A DNA stretch of 64,000 bases from the NCBI RefSeq assembly GCF_051622035.1, contig NC_135356.1:18775685-18839684 (forward strand). The letters are read 5' to 3'. The notes under the pieces are model-generated. The model had not been told where the DNA came from, did not search any database, and saw only the letters and a list, made by a program, of their open reading frames with translations. This DNA comes from Arctopsyche grandis (lineage: Eukaryota; Arthropoda; Insecta; Trichoptera; Hydropsychidae). The translations under genes and the position numbers were made by a program. Below are positions 44,901-57,050 of the stretch, piece after piece. Position 1 is the first letter of the stretch. The number at the start of each line of letters is the position of its first letter.

Positions 44901-47900
44901 GGCGATCCCGCACACGTTACTAAAATCTCGATCACGGAATATTCGGCACACGAAAATTCTACCCCCCGAGAGTCCCAACTCAAACAATAACACTAATGAG
45001 AATTCAAGTGCCAGATATTCAAAATTCACTAATTGTAGATATCAGAATTTGGAGCAAGTCCACGACGGCCGTGCAATAATGGCTACTATCCGATCCACGA
45101 AGCAGCCAAAAACGCTTCCTCGAAAACCATGGAAGTGTTTCTTCAATGGGGTGAATCCGAAGGTTGCAGCAGGGAGGAAATGATATCTTTCTATGATTCA
45201 GAAGGGAATGTCCCTTTGCATTCTGCAGTACACGGAGGAGATAAACGCGCTGTGGAGCTTTGTCTGAAATCTGGAGCCAAAATTTCAACCCAGCAACACG
45301 ACTTATCCACTCCAGTTCACTTGGCGTGTTCGCAGGTACATACTTGGAAATCATAAATCTCGAATATTGACATTATTTTTTTTAATATCGACATATGTAT
45401 TTGCAAAATTGGGCCAGTAATTTCTATTATCTTTAGTGTTTAGTTTTGCTATCGTAACATTTTGTTGTCCACCAGTGTAGAACTTGATGGGGACTTTGTC
45501 CAACTGAGTTGCCGAGTTTTTGAATGTGTAATTATTTTTTATGTATACAAATTGATTCCAGGGAGCATTAAATGTTATAAAACTGATGTTCGGAATGCAG
45601 CCATCGGAAAAAATTGCGTGCTTGATGTCGTGCGATATTCAAAAGATGACACCGCTTCATTGCGCAGCAATGTTTAATCATCCTGAAATCGTTGAATATC
45701 TCATAATAGAAGGATCGAGCATAGATCCACTTGACAAAGAAAACAGATCGCCATTGCTTTTGGCTGCCACGAGAGCCGGATGGAAAACTGTTCTAACTCT
45801 GGTAACAACATACATTTCAACTTAAAATGATTGCTTTGTTCAATTTATACTCGAAATTAGTGTTTGAAAGTAGTATTATTATATTATACATTTAATCAAT
45901 ATCGTTGTTTTTATAGAAAAAGTCATTAAATATTTACATATATATACATATGTACACACATACATATGTACGATTACGATTAAAGCTTATTTTCATAGAG
46001 TACGTGCATATGTATATTTTAAAAAGCTTTTTAGTATTTTTAGATATTATTCTATGTACATAAGTAGTAGGGATCCCAAATATTCGTCGACTTCAACAAT
46101 TCGAATATCGAATAGTAAATCAACAGCTATAGTTTTGGAACTATTGAAAAGTATGTATAAATGTTTTAGATACGTTTAAATGCTAACGTCAATTTGAAAG
46201 ACATGAACAGCAGAAATGTGCTACATTTCGTAATCATGAACGGTGGACCACTTGAAGACTTTTCCGATTTATATCACGTAAGTAAATTTATAATTAGGTA
46301 TATATGTATATATTAACATCTTTTTGGATTACAGATGAAGGCAACAGGTGTTAACATGTCAAAAGACATTTCTCACTAACATAAATTTGTATGTATGTAC
46401 ATACATAAGTATTATCAGTGGTGTAGTACTAAATAAAAAAGAACCAGATCGGTGTACGACCCCCCTCCCCGCTTTTTTCCTTACTAAAAAAAAAATTGTA
46501 TCCTAATATTGGTAGTCCAAATATTTATAAAAAAAATCAAATAATAATTAACAAATATTCTTACTTGTTGAAATTATGATGTATTTTTTTTATATTTTAT
46601 AAAAACTTCCATAATTCATCCTCTTTAACATCTTTGATTTTGCAAAACCCGTGTTTGTATGTCAACAGCAATATTTGCTTTTAACAATGCTAAAACCATG
46701 TGTACATATGTATACATATGTCAAAAAACTATAAAATTTTGAGATGACTTTGAGAAGCTGAGTACCCTCATTTTATCTATCCTCAAGTCCGTATGGTTAA
46801 TTGTTCAAATAATGTTTTCATTCGAAGTTTTGGTTGGTTTTAGATAAAAAAGCCAATAAATTTCATTAAACGTCCTTTAATGAAATTTATTGGGAGTCTG
46901 CTCACAATATTTGGAATACAAAATTTTATGTGAAATTTTAGTCAAAATATTTTTTAAATGAACTCGAAAAGCAATGTATGTATATATGGCGGCAACCTGG
47001 CCCGACTACACCACTTTGTATAATATACTGTAGATAAATAGTAAACTTTTTTTTCATGAAACACCCGCCTTCACAGTATGTCAATAGAAGTATTAAAGTT
47101 GACACATGTAGAATTGAAATTTGTTGTCTATGAGTGGTCTATACTTTATATTGTAAGGTTTTTAAACAGTTGCTGAATGAAAAAGACAACATCGGATGTT
47201 CTCCATTACACTACGCCAGCATGGAAGGACACGTACGCTCCTTGGAGAATCTGATACAGTTGGGTGCTTGTATTAATCTGAAGAACAACAAAAACGAAAG
47301 TCCTCTTCATTTTGCTGCCAAGTGAGTGCTCACTTTGCACTTTATTATTTTAGACTTTTACCCACCCGAGTCCATAAATGTTTGACTTATGAAGCTTTTT
47401 TGTTCAGTATTAAAACAATATTATAAAAATTTCTAAAATTGTGCAGGTATGGACGGTTCAACACGGTGCGTCAGTTGTTGAACTCAGAAAAGGGAGCTTT
47501 TATCATCAACGAAAGTGACGGAGATGGCATGACTCCGTTGCATATTGCATCGCAACAGGGTCATACGAAGGTGGTGCAATTGCTGCTGAATCGTGGTGCG
47601 TTATTGCATCGAGATCACAATGGCCGTACACCGCTGCATTTGGCTGCCATGAATGGATATACGCACACCGTGCAACTATTGCACTCGGTGCATTCGCATC
47701 TGATTGATCAGCCGGATAAAGATAAGGTAGATTTATTAACTTTGTCTAATTTATATGTACATGTATACATTTCACCTTCAATATTTCAATAAAACTTTCT
47801 CAAGTCAGCCGTTTGGAATCAAGTAGAGGTCAAGTCTGCGAACAAATCGGTATATTATATACCGGTCTCCGTCACGGGCCCGAATGTGAAACGCCCGAAA

Positions 47901-50900
47901 ATGCAAATATCGGAAGGCAAACATCGAAAATCCAAAGATCTTAAGTCGAAAGATCAAAAAAATGGGTGCATGGTAAACTGTACATACTCACTTAATTTGC
48001 GCGAGCAGGATACAACAGGAACAAGAGGAACAGGCTTTTCCTCCCGTATTCTGCGCGCGCACATTGAACAAGGCTGTATGACAAAAAGAGAGATAATTTC
48101 ACCGCATGCCACTCATATATATTGTTACGTAAGGGTGGGTGGAGGATCCAAGTCAAAAGCCAACAGTCGTTTCACAGCATTTATTGATGATTCAGGAGAT
48201 ACACGTATTGCCAGTGTTCAGTCCAGAATGACATGATATCGCCTACGTACCGCCTTATAAGGGGTAGATCTCTCAGGACGTCTAATCTGTTTACCTACTG
48301 TATAGTCACGTATTCGGATATGTATTCCCACGGTATGAGAAGTGCAATCATTGTTTAGCTTTCATGCACATGCACAGCTTGTCGCTAATCCCTAAAACCA
48401 CTTACACCGGTCTCACGGTCTCTCAGGACGTCTAATCTGTTTACCTGTTGTATAGTCACGTATTCGGATATGTATTTCCCCGATATTGGGTCTCCCCGTA
48501 CCGATTCTGAGAAATAACTAATAACGGTCATTGTTTAGCCTAAATGCACTTAAAGTCCAGATATAATCTTTGGAAGTAAGTGCATGCATTTAGTTAACCG
48601 ATAACAGATATCCGTTGGTCTAAGTACAATTCGCTCAATCCACGGCGTACGTAACATTGCCTCCCTCTTAGGTCAAATCGTCCCGATTGACCAACAAATC
48701 ATAACTGATAAATCTACAGTAGTTACATTTATCTCCGATATCAGCCACAGTTACATTTACAATTACAGCCGTTATCTTTACAGCTACAATGGAAACAATG
48801 ACATTTAAATTCTACTACCGTTACCTTTACAATTCTAATTCTGTTACAGTTAGATTAACGTCACCTTTACAATTGAAACAATTAAATTAAACCTTCGTTA
48901 AACTTCAATTTACGACACCTTTACAATGTAAACAATTACGTTAAACTTTCGTTACACTTCAATTTACGTCACCTTGACATTGGAAACAATTACATTAAAC
49001 TTTCGTTACACTTCAATTTACGTCACCTTTACAATGGAAACAAAAACATTTAAAATTTCGTTACACTACGATTTACGTCACCTTTACAATGGAAACAATT
49101 ACATTAAACTTTCGTTACCCTTCAATTTACGACACCTTTACAATGGAAACAATTACAGTTATATTTCTAATCCCCTAAAATTAGTCATCCGATGTTCTAC
49201 ATTTGGAAATCAATATTTGTTAGCTCTTCGGTCCAAAATTTTCTCCCGTGGTTGGTCCATGTTGCTCGTATCACCAAAGTCCAAATTTGCTATGGCAGCC
49301 CCGTATTCCTGTCATGTGGCCCAGCATCCTGCTGCAGACCAACGTTCAACCCAGAACGTGCTCCAAAGCCATGTCCCACAAGAATCGCTTCCATCCTCAC
49401 AAAAGTGACTTGGCCCTCGTGTCACCATCGTCCAAATTTGCTACGGTGGCCCAGTGTTCCTATGTCATGTGGCCCAGCATCCTGCTGCAGACCAACGTTC
49501 AACCCAGAACGTGCTCCAAAGCCATGTCCCACAAGAATCGCCACCATCCTCACAAAAATGACGTTTGACCCTGGAAAATGTGCACCCCTCAGTCTGCCAC
49601 TCTGTTGGTGGTGCTTCTTTTCCGTTCCCTTGACCCTGGAAAATGTGCACACCTCAGTCTGCCACTCTGCTGGTTGTGTTTCTTTTCCGTTCCATTGGCC
49701 TTGGTAAATGTGCACCCAACAGTCTGCCACTCTGTTGAATGTGCTTATTTTCCGTTCCATTGACCCAACTGAAATCCATTTCTTTCTGATGTATTTTCCC
49801 GTTACATCTGCGAGATGATCTAAACACTGCTGCAACTGTCCATGTATTTTTTCAGGTACTCGTGTTTCCACTAGTTTCCAACTAGATTTTTTTCGATGTT
49901 GACGTATATCAATTGTTCCGCTCTCTCTCGTTGAAGTCGCGATCTGGCGTTTCTTCGGTTTCAAATGCCCTCACGTGGTTGATCCAAGTCGCTCGTTTCC
50001 CCAACGTACAAATTTGTTGCTGTGGCCCCGTCTTCCTATCATGTGGCCCAGCATCCTGCTGCAGACCAACGTTCCACCCAGAACGTGCTTCCGTTGCCAT
50101 TCCCTCTGAAGCGATGCCTCTTTCCTCCCAAAAGTGACTTGATTGACTCCGCCGACTGTCCAACCAACATTTATCCAATCTGATAAATGTGCCTCTCTGC
50201 CGTTGCATGGTTCCGATTGAATTCCATTTCAATCCTTTTACTTTCCGACTCTTCCAATTAGACTCGACTAGTTTCCAATTAGATTTTTTTTCAGTTTGTT
50301 GACATCTGCCGTCAACAAACAGTTGAAGGGAATAGTGGCTTGTAATCGACATCTCTCAGTTGTAGTCGATCTCCACTCCTCTTCTGACGACGATGCTTTC
50401 CCGTGGATCGTCGTCACCAACAGCCGCTAATTCTTGGTACTTGCGGCGTAAGTGGACCGGTGAACTGCCCTCGTCCCGGTCGCCCTTTGGATGACTCTGC
50501 AATTGCCGGATGCTGCTCTCCGATGTTGCCCTTGACAACGCCTCAAGTTGTCCTCTCCCGGCAGCACTTGTACGAAACCTCCCGTTTCGTAACCTCCTTC
50601 CGTCATCTCGATGACTTCTTGGCGGCCACCGCCGATAATGTCAAAGTCGAGTTGCAGTGATAACTGCAATTCAACAACCGAATATGTGATGACCGATTCT
50701 GTGTGTTGCAGTGAAAACTGCATTTTTTTGTTTCGTGTCTCCATGGCTCGAACTCTCTCCTACAGCTCCCGAAGATGGCTTCGCTGTAGCTTCTCTTCCT
50801 TCGCTGGTGACTTTGTTCCACGGCCCATCTTGGATCCCACTTCTGACGACCAGTGTTGCGTCGGGGTGGGTGGAGGATCCAAGAAAAAGGCCAACAGTCG

Positions 50901-53900
50901 TTTCACAGCATTTATTGATGATTCAGGAGATACACGTATTGCCAGTGTTCAGTCCAGAATGACATGATATCGCCTACGTACCGCCTTATAAGGGGTACAT
51001 CTCTCAAGACGTCTAATCTGTTTACCTACTGTATAGTCACGTATTCGGATATGTATTCCCACGGTATGAGAAGTGCAATCATTGTTTAGCTTTCATGCAC
51101 TTAGCTTGTCGCTAATCCCTAAAACCACTTACACCGGTCTCACGGTCTCTCAGGTCGTCTAATCTGTTTACCTGTTGTATAGTCACGTATTCGGATATGT
51201 ATTTCCCCGATATTGGGTCTCCCCGTACCGATTCTGAGAAATAACTAATAACGGTCATTGTTTAGCCTAAATGCACTTAAAGTCCAGATATAATCTTTGG
51301 AAGTAAGTGCATGCATTTAGTTAACCGATAACAGATATCCGTTGGTCTAAGTACAATTCGCTCAATCCACGGCGTACGTAACAATATTATATATACATAG
51401 TACCGTTTACCATGCACCCTTTTTTTTTGATCTTTGCCTTCCGATATTTGCGTTTTTGGGCGTTTCACTTTCGGGCCCGTGAGATAGACCCATTATATAC
51501 ATATGTATGTATGTCTCTAACAATTTATCGGTCGTTGTTGTTTTTCAAATAACAACAATTTGTCAGCCAACATACAAATCAAAACGATTTGATCAGTCGG
51601 GTGATTCATAATCCATAGTTATGGCATTAGTTTTTTATCGATATGATTCCGAAATAACATTTAACAAAATATGTCTTTTGTAATATATGTACATATGTAT
51701 CTAGCTACAATAAATGTTGTAGCTAGACATCCTGCAAGAGATTTGTTCACTGACAAATTATCTATAAATGTTGCTTATTGGATGATAATATCGCTATTCT
51801 GTCGGTGTGTCCGTAATGTCACCACTATTTGAAGTATGATTGATGTACAATAAAATTTATGTACAATTCATAAATGTCTCGTTAATTTGCGAGTTTTTCA
51901 GTGTCTCGTAATTCAACGACTTGTAATAAAAATGCTGCATTTGTAATTGGCCAGGAAGGCGCATTGGGATTTACCTGTAAGGCCTTCCTGGTATATATGT
52001 AAATAAATAAATATATGTATGTACGTCACAGCTAAAACACTGCCAACAAAATGTACGAATATAATAATGAAAGAAAAATACTTCTATATATGTATTCTGT
52101 TTGCTAGCAATGTTTCCTCTAGGCAAATCTGTGAGCATTTAGCGCCATCTATTGAAAATTTATTTAATTAATAAATTTTTCTATTGGTGTTTTATATTGT
52201 TTATATGTGGGTAGGTAGGTAGTTTTTCGATTTTTTTTTTTCATATTAAACAAATATATTTGAAAAAAATTCAACAGCTTGCGGATCGAACACAGGACCG
52301 ACACATTTGCAAACATTTCGCTCGCAAACATTTTTTAGTTTCAATATTCAATTGCCTTCTATCACCGGACCAGATGTAAACATATGTACATACGTACATT
52401 GTATGTACATATGTTTATTATAATATTATAATAACACAGGACAATAGCTATGTAATTTCAGCCTGTTTTTTTTTTTTTTTTTTAATGCTTTTTATTATTA
52501 GAAAATTATGTTCACAATACTTCTTATATCTATTTTAATAGCTACTGATCTACTGATCATTTTATATTTTACAATTTAATTTAAATTTGTCTCATAGTAT
52601 TATATTATTCTAATGTTAATCTACAGCATAATAGGAAAAAAAACTCAAAAACCTATTTATAATCCTTATAAATGCGCATAATACATCTAATACCTAATAT
52701 TAATTAAAGACTTCGCCCCATAAGGCTGCGCCCCATGGGGCTTTGCCCCATGAGGCTGAGCCCCCCTGCGCCCCCTTCGGGGCCCCATGCGGCTGAGCTC
52801 CATAAGGCTGCGCCCCATAAGGCTGCGCCCCATAAGGCTGCGCCCCATAAAGCTGCGCCCCATGAGGCTGCGCCCCCTTCGGGGCCCCATGCAGCTGAGC
52901 TCCATAAGGCAGCGCCCCATAAGGCTGCGCCCCCTTCCGGGGCCCCATGGGGCTGCGCCCCCTTCGGGGCCCCATGCGGCAGCGCCCCATAAGGCTGTGG
53001 CGCCCCTGGCGGGGCCCCATGAAACTGCTCGCCTTGCGCCCCCGCCGGGGTGAATCCATTGAATCGAAAAAAATCAAATCGGCGCCTATGGATCGAAAAA
53101 AATAATAAATCGAATCACGTGTTCGATGACGTCACCGATCTACGGACGACGACGAACGAAAGATAGATATTTACATATGTACATACATACATACAAAGTC
53201 TCTTTCCAAATTATATATTAGACTAGAAGATATAGCAAACACAAAAAAAGTTGATTAAAAATAGAATGATTTTGTTTTGATCTTCCAAATATAATATTAA
53301 ATAAATAAATTTCGTCATATAATATTAAATATACCCATACGTTTTATAGAATACTGCTTTACATTTGGCCACAATGGAAAATAAATCTAAATCTATAATT
53401 CTTCTGCTGTCAATGGATTGCAAATTATTATACAACGCTCTTGACATGAGTGCAATCGACTATGCTATTTATTACAAACATCCAGAATGTGCATTGGTCA
53501 TGTTGACTCACGAGAAAAGGTAAGGAGATTAAAAATATGTGTATACAATGTCATATAATATTTTTCTAGATTCATTGTTAATTATTGCTGACGATTGTTA
53601 CAGGGCATCTGAAATAATGCACTTGAGATCTGAAAAACATCCATGTGTAGTTTTAGCGTTGATTGCATGTATGCCTAACGTATTTGAAGCTGTTCAGGGA
53701 AAGTGCATCACAAGAGCAAACTGTAAAAAAGATTCAAAATCGTTTTATGTAAGAATATGCTTTATATTAGGTATACAAAAAGTTTGAATTTATGTTACTG
53801 ATTAACATGTTTTTATATGTATCATAGATAAAGTATCATTTCGATTACTATCAAAAGTCTCCAGAAGAAATTGCTAGATTAAGATTAAAGCTAAATGATC

Positions 53901-56699
53901 CCAAATTTAGACCTCAACCGTTGAGCGTAGTCAATGTAAGCCATCCCAAAAATTATAATACAATATAAGTACCATTTATATTGGATTATTTAATTATAAT
54001 AAATAATTTTATTACAGGCAATGGTCTCTCATGGACGGGTAGAGCTTCTGGCGCATCCGTTGACTCAAAAATATCTAGAAATGAAATGGAACTCATACGG
54101 CAAATACTTTCATATGGCTGCAATATTGTTCTATTGCATATTCCTAACTTTTATAACCATGTTTTCGTCATCACTAATGGCAACGCAAAATATAATGAAC
54201 GATAACACTACTGAAAAATGCTCCCAAACGTACAACGAAACTCACATAAAAAATAACTCATTTATAAAACACGAGATTTATTGTGACAGAATGGGTTTGA
54301 AATTATTTAACATCATCGCATACTTTGGTCGTTTATATACATACTATACAAATTGGTTAATTTTCGAATTTTGTATTCAACAGAGGAAGAAATTACACCA
54401 ACTCCCATGATGTATGTGAGCGCTATCGGCATTCTGATATATAACTCGGTATCGATTTTTAGAGAAGCTTGCAACATCCATCAGCAGAAGTTACAATATC
54501 TACTGGATCCTGGAAACATTGTCACCTGGCTTCTGTGCATTTGCTCTATAATAATGATATTTCCGATTAGTGCTGGACACTTTTGCAATACTCATGTGAA
54601 TATTTAACATTTTATTACATTTAGTAAAAGCACATACATTATGTTTGAATATACACCAATAAATTAACCCAATTTGTTTGTGAAAAGTATTTATATTTTT
54701 AGTACCAAATTTTTCAAAAGCTACATTTTGATATTTATACCTACATATGTATATGTATATGATTGTAAATTTAAGGTTTCGGCGGCTGCAATAACAGTTT
54801 TCTTGAGCTGGTTTCAACTCTTGTTACTCTTGCAACACTTTGATCATATCGGTATATATGTGGTCATGTTTCTAGAGATCTTGCAGACATTGATTAAAGT
54901 GCTTTTGGTGTTTTCTATATTGATCATCGCATTTGGACTAGCCTTTTACATTCTGCTATCAAGGGTAATGTGTATATGTATATAATTATTATTCGAATTT
55001 GAAATAATATACATTTAATGTTGATATTTAGTATAATTATATATCACTTGAATCAAAAGATTGTTGTGCTTTAAGTTAACATAAGTAATAACTGCAGGGT
55101 CATCATCTGTCATTTTCGTCCATTCCAATGTCTCTAATGAGAACCTTTGCAATGATGCTCGGAGAAATAGATTTCGTCGGAACGTATGTTCATCCATATT
55201 ACATGGCAGAAGAGCACCGTTGGTTACCATATCCTTTCCCAGCGTTCTTGATACTAGGTATTTTCATGGTGTTGATGCCCATCCTGTTGATGAATTTGCT
55301 CATCGGTTTGGCCGTCGGCGACATAGAGAGCGTCCGTCGCAATGCTCAACTGAAGAGATTGGCAATGCAGGTGTGTACTGTGTAGTGTTCAAAATTTATT
55401 TACAGTTTAAATATAATACATATACACATATACATAACTAGAATAACCGTAATATATTTCTTCAAACCGGCACAATTTTGCGAGTTTGCTCAAAACACAA
55501 CTTCAGATTTAATACAATTTCACATCTAATTAATTCTTTTATCCAACTAAAAGATTGAGTGCTCCAACAAAGCTCAATGTAAGAAAGACACTGGCCATCA
55601 AATTTTGTATATTCTTGTAGGATTTATTATCACATCTTTCCCTCAGCATTGTTTTTACTTTTCAAGTTCACTGATAATATCAATTGCACTTGCTTGTATA
55701 CTTTCCATAATCAATATAGATTTGTCAAACAATTTGAGTTGCTTTTGCACAAACCGCAAATACATTTCACCAGATCAAAGAACTGTTTTATTATCACTGG
55801 ACAGTGTTCTGGTGTAATAAAAAATGATTTTAGTCCCTCAAAGATTTTAAGTATTCTGTCAGTAACTGGAAGTCACTTTTCTACTGGGTGTATATTCAGC
55901 ACTTTTGAATTTTTTTCAAATAACTGGTACAAAATGACTAACTGGTCGGAATCCTGGGACATTCCGTCAAACTGGGACGTATGATAAGGCTATATGTATA
56001 TTTAAATTATATTAAAGGTACTTCTGCATACTGAGTTGGAGGGAAAATTACCACAATGCATTTTGGACAGAGTCGATAATAATTATTTGATTGAATATCC
56101 CAATGAAGCCAAATGCAAATCTGGAATTTTAGACTTCGTATTGCGGAAGTGGTTTTATAATCCGTTCACAGAAGAAGGTCAGTGTAAAGTTTGTTTAACA
56201 ATTGCTACCTTGTAATAGTCAACCAACTTACAGTTTGGTTTATATTTAATTTATATTTTATAATAATTAATAAGACTTGACATTGACATTGTTAATAATA
56301 TTACATATATGATTTCTCCTCGTAATGGCTCTTATTTTTGGAACTGTAAAAGAAGCATTAAATGTGATTTATTTATAAGAAACTATGTAAGAAGATTAAT
56401 TTAGATGTTGGGTTTAGGTTTGGATGCACTGGTTGAAAAGAATGATGATTTGTTGATTGTTGAACTCGAAAAACAAAAGCGAAGGATGAAAAATATGACT
56501 AGGGTTTTGGATCAACAGCACAAATTGATTCGTTTAATCGTTCAGGTATTTATGATTATGTTCAGGCATTTAATACGATTGTGTTTGAAGATTGAAATAT
56601 ATAAAATTTATTTTATTTTAGAAAATGGAAATCAAAACGGAGGCTGACGACGTGGACGAAGGCAGTATGGCAGAAAACTCAATGGGAAAATCAAATTAA
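41912..56699 (+). CDS. TrpA1: TRPA1 cation channel, complete coding region
   Basis: Plasma-membrane Ca2+-permeable channel that in insects senses heat and reactive electrophiles. Exons: 41912-42001, 42070-42240, 43095-43254, 43324-43414, 43486-43681, 45039-45335, 45562-45801, 46170-46277, 47158-47321, 47447-47726, 53350-53519, 53604-53748, 53828-53935, 54018-54327, 54384-54595, 54776-54964, 55098-55370, 56018-56177, 56418-56545, 56622-56699. Total is 3,570 bp, 1,189 residues, close to the fly protein; all introns are GT-AG with matching phases. Exons 3-11 encode the ankyrin array (NTPLHLAVEN, SALHLAAIYDHEE, GNVPLHSAVHGGD, CSPLHYAS, TPLHIASQQGH). Exons 14-17 give S1-S6 with pore MMLGEIDF and S6/TRP segment NLLIGLAVGDIESVRRNAQ. 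Exons 18-20 end in the coiled coil ELEKQKRRMK...LIRLIVQKMEIKTEADDVD. The start is the first ATG after acceptor TTTCATAG. Less certain: the exon 9 acceptor (47158 or, in frame, 47170), the exon 5 and exon 19 acceptors, and the exon 14 donor. Alternative 5' exons, known in flies, were not resolved. Confidence 0.95.
43814..44114. mobile_element. MITE in a TrpA1 intron
   Basis: Ends TAGGGGTGGTTTCAGACTAG and inverted CTAGTCTGAAACCGCCCTA; the interior is rich in GCGCGTAT and TACGCGC blocks. Flanks CATGTGTA and AATGTGTG agree at 6 of 8 positions, compatible with an old 8-bp duplication. Non-coding. Confidence 0.72.
44115..45038 (+). other. Rest of a TrpA1 intron with unidentified open frame
   Basis: Contains a 70-codon minus-strand frame (44204-44416) with balanced amino-acid composition, beginning MFIHENIVYLAPIPHLGHC. 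I do not recognise it, and no splice sites support it. It may be a fragment of a transposon protein. A CTACCGGTAGTACCGAAAT motif near 44665 loosely mirrors TACCGAAACCGGTTCTACCG near 43735, hinting at an older element around the MITE. Confidence 0.3.
46416..47020. mobile_element. hAT-like MITE, copy 2, in a TrpA1 intron
   Basis: Begins CAGTGGTGTAGTACTAAATA and ends CCCGACTACACCACTT, the same ends as 27152-27796 but reversed, with shared interior such as AATTTCATTAAACGTC and GTGAGCAGAC in complement. The right end and flanks have decayed, so the target duplication is unclear. Confidence 0.75.
48123..48656 (-). repeat. LTR (3' LTR in transcription sense)
   Basis: 534 bp, from TGTTACGTAAGGGTGGGTGG to GGCGTACGTAACA on the plus strand. 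Its ends TGTTACGTA/TACGTAACA are themselves inverted. An internal repeat (TCTAATCTGTTTACCT...GTCACGTATTCGGATATGTA) occurs twice. Confidence 0.9.
48657..48670 (-). promoter_or_regulatory. Polypurine tract of the LTR element
   Basis: Minus strand reads TAAGAGGGAGGCAA directly before the LTR start, the expected priming site for plus-strand DNA synthesis. It fixes the element's direction together with the primer site at the other end. Confidence 0.7.
48850..49160. repeat. Tandem repeat inside the LTR element (about 54-bp unit)
   Basis: About six units containing TTTACGTCACCTTTACAATG and GGAAACAATTACATTAAACT. The array lies next to the purine-tract end of the element. Confidence 0.88.
49250..50140. 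repeat. Repeated 170-bp and 60-bp blocks inside the LTR element
   Basis: Three copies, two of them adjacent, carry CATGTGGCCCAGCATCCTGC and CAGACCAACGTTC (near 49310, 49470 and 50040). Between copies two and three are three to four units with CAGTCTGCCACTCTG (49565-49760). The frames of the apparent proteins run through these blocks. Confidence 0.85.
50834..50852 (-). promoter_or_regulatory. tRNA-Leu-type primer binding site
   Basis: Minus strand reads TGGTCGTCAGAAGTGGGAT, complementary to the 3' end of insect tRNA-Leu (…ATCCCACTTCTGACACCA) with one extra base. It starts one base from the LTR end. Confidence 0.72.
50854..51383 (-). repeat. LTR (5' LTR in transcription sense)
   Basis: 530 bp, from TGTTGCGTCGGGGTGGGTGG to GGCGTACGTAACA. 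It differs from the other LTR by a few substitutions and a short deletion near 51100, so the insertion is not brand-new but fairly young. Confidence 0.9.
51814..51993 (+). mobile_element. tRNA-derived SINE, 5'-truncated copy 4
   Basis: Plus-strand match to the 3' half of the SINE at 31551-31960, from AATGTCACCACTATTTGAAG through GCCAGGAAGGCGCATTGGGA to GGCCTTCCTGG. The tRNA-like head is missing. It lies in the long TrpA1 intron. Confidence 0.8.
52711..53045. repeat. GC-rich minisatellite (15-bp unit) in a TrpA1 intron
   Basis: About 335 bp of repeats based on CCCCATAAGGCTGCG with larger blocks CCCCCTTCGGGGCCCCATG interspersed. It is far GC-richer than everything around it. Frames on both strands stay open and read GAQPYGAQPYGAQ or IRLRPIRLRP type repeats, with no splice sites in phase with the channel. 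Confidence 0.9.
53085..53221 (-). repeat. Fragment sharing the 5' end of the ACCGGAAGT repeat
   Basis: Read on the minus strand it begins TCTAATATATAATTTGGAAA then GAGACTTTGTATGTATGTAT, matching 35271-35320, after which the two diverge. It suggests a mobile unit with conserved TC end and variable interior; the GC-rich minisatellite next to it may be its cargo. Confidence 0.45.
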
Positions 56700-57050
56700 T
56701 CCCTATAAACTTACAATAAATGATCATACTCTACAAAAAATTAGTATTTTAAATGTATTTACTTTCACGTAGTTGCTAATGTGTCAAATTTTATTGAGGA
56801 ACTCGGTAAATTTGTAAATGTATTGCATGTATGTAGGTAAATGTTAGGTTAGGTTAGGTGTGTGTTTAAAATACAGTGCGAATTTTCACACTTTTTTCTT
56901 CATGTAGTATATTTATATGCTTAGAATAATACACATATTAAACATACATATTTAATTACACACAGTAGTCTGCTTTTGAATGGAAATGTTACACAAACAT
57001 ATGTATGTATATAAACTTGGAATAAAACAAATAAATTCTGGCACGATGTA
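56700..57050 (+). other. TrpA1 3' untranslated region
   Basis: The first AATAAA is at 56715-56720, only 16 bases past the stop; others follow near 57020. Contains (TTAGG)3 at 56844-56858. Confidence 0.5.

Larger units (their letters stand above)
48123..51383 (-). mobile_element. Non-autonomous LTR retrotransposon in a TrpA1 intron
   Basis: Two near-identical LTRs (48123-48656, 50854-51383) bound 2.2 kb; ATAT is present on both sides (48119-48122, 51384-51387). It is transcribed leftward: a tRNA-Leu-like primer site lies at 50834-50852, one base inside the right LTR, and a purine tract reads TAAGAGGGAGGCAA just before the left LTR on the minus strand. Internally I find no reverse transcriptase, integrase or protease motif. 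It has only minus-strand frames of 180 (49422-49964), 147 (49909-50352) and 105 residues (50427-50744), lying across tandem repeats. The first frame inside the primer site could be a decayed gag. A 4-bp duplication and tRNA-Leu primer would fit Ty3/gypsy, which I infer rather than see. Confidence 0.87.
47863..51491. mobile_element. Foldback family C, copy 4, split by an LTR retrotransposon
   Basis: Left arm 47863-48066 starts CGGTCTCCGTCACGGGCCCG; right arm about 51396-51491 ends GGGCCCGTGAGATAGACCC. The nonamer ATTATATAC flanks the whole unit exactly (47854-47862, 51492-51500). The LTR element 48123-51383 interrupts it. Part of the loop and most of the inner right arm are missing, and 48067-48118 is not foldback sequence, so a deletion or another event also occurred. 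Confidence 0.83.

Noticed and set aside
48974..49707. Plus-strand frames of 106-171 codons in the LTR element
   Set aside because: They run against the direction set by primer site and purine tract, and lie over tandem repeats.
52687..53077. GC-rich minisatellite frames reading as repeat proteins
   Set aside because: Open in several frames on both strands with no splice sites in phase and no start context.
56844..56858. (TTAGG)3 as an interstitial telomere
   Set aside because: Only three units of the insect telomere repeat; expected by chance in AT-rich DNA.
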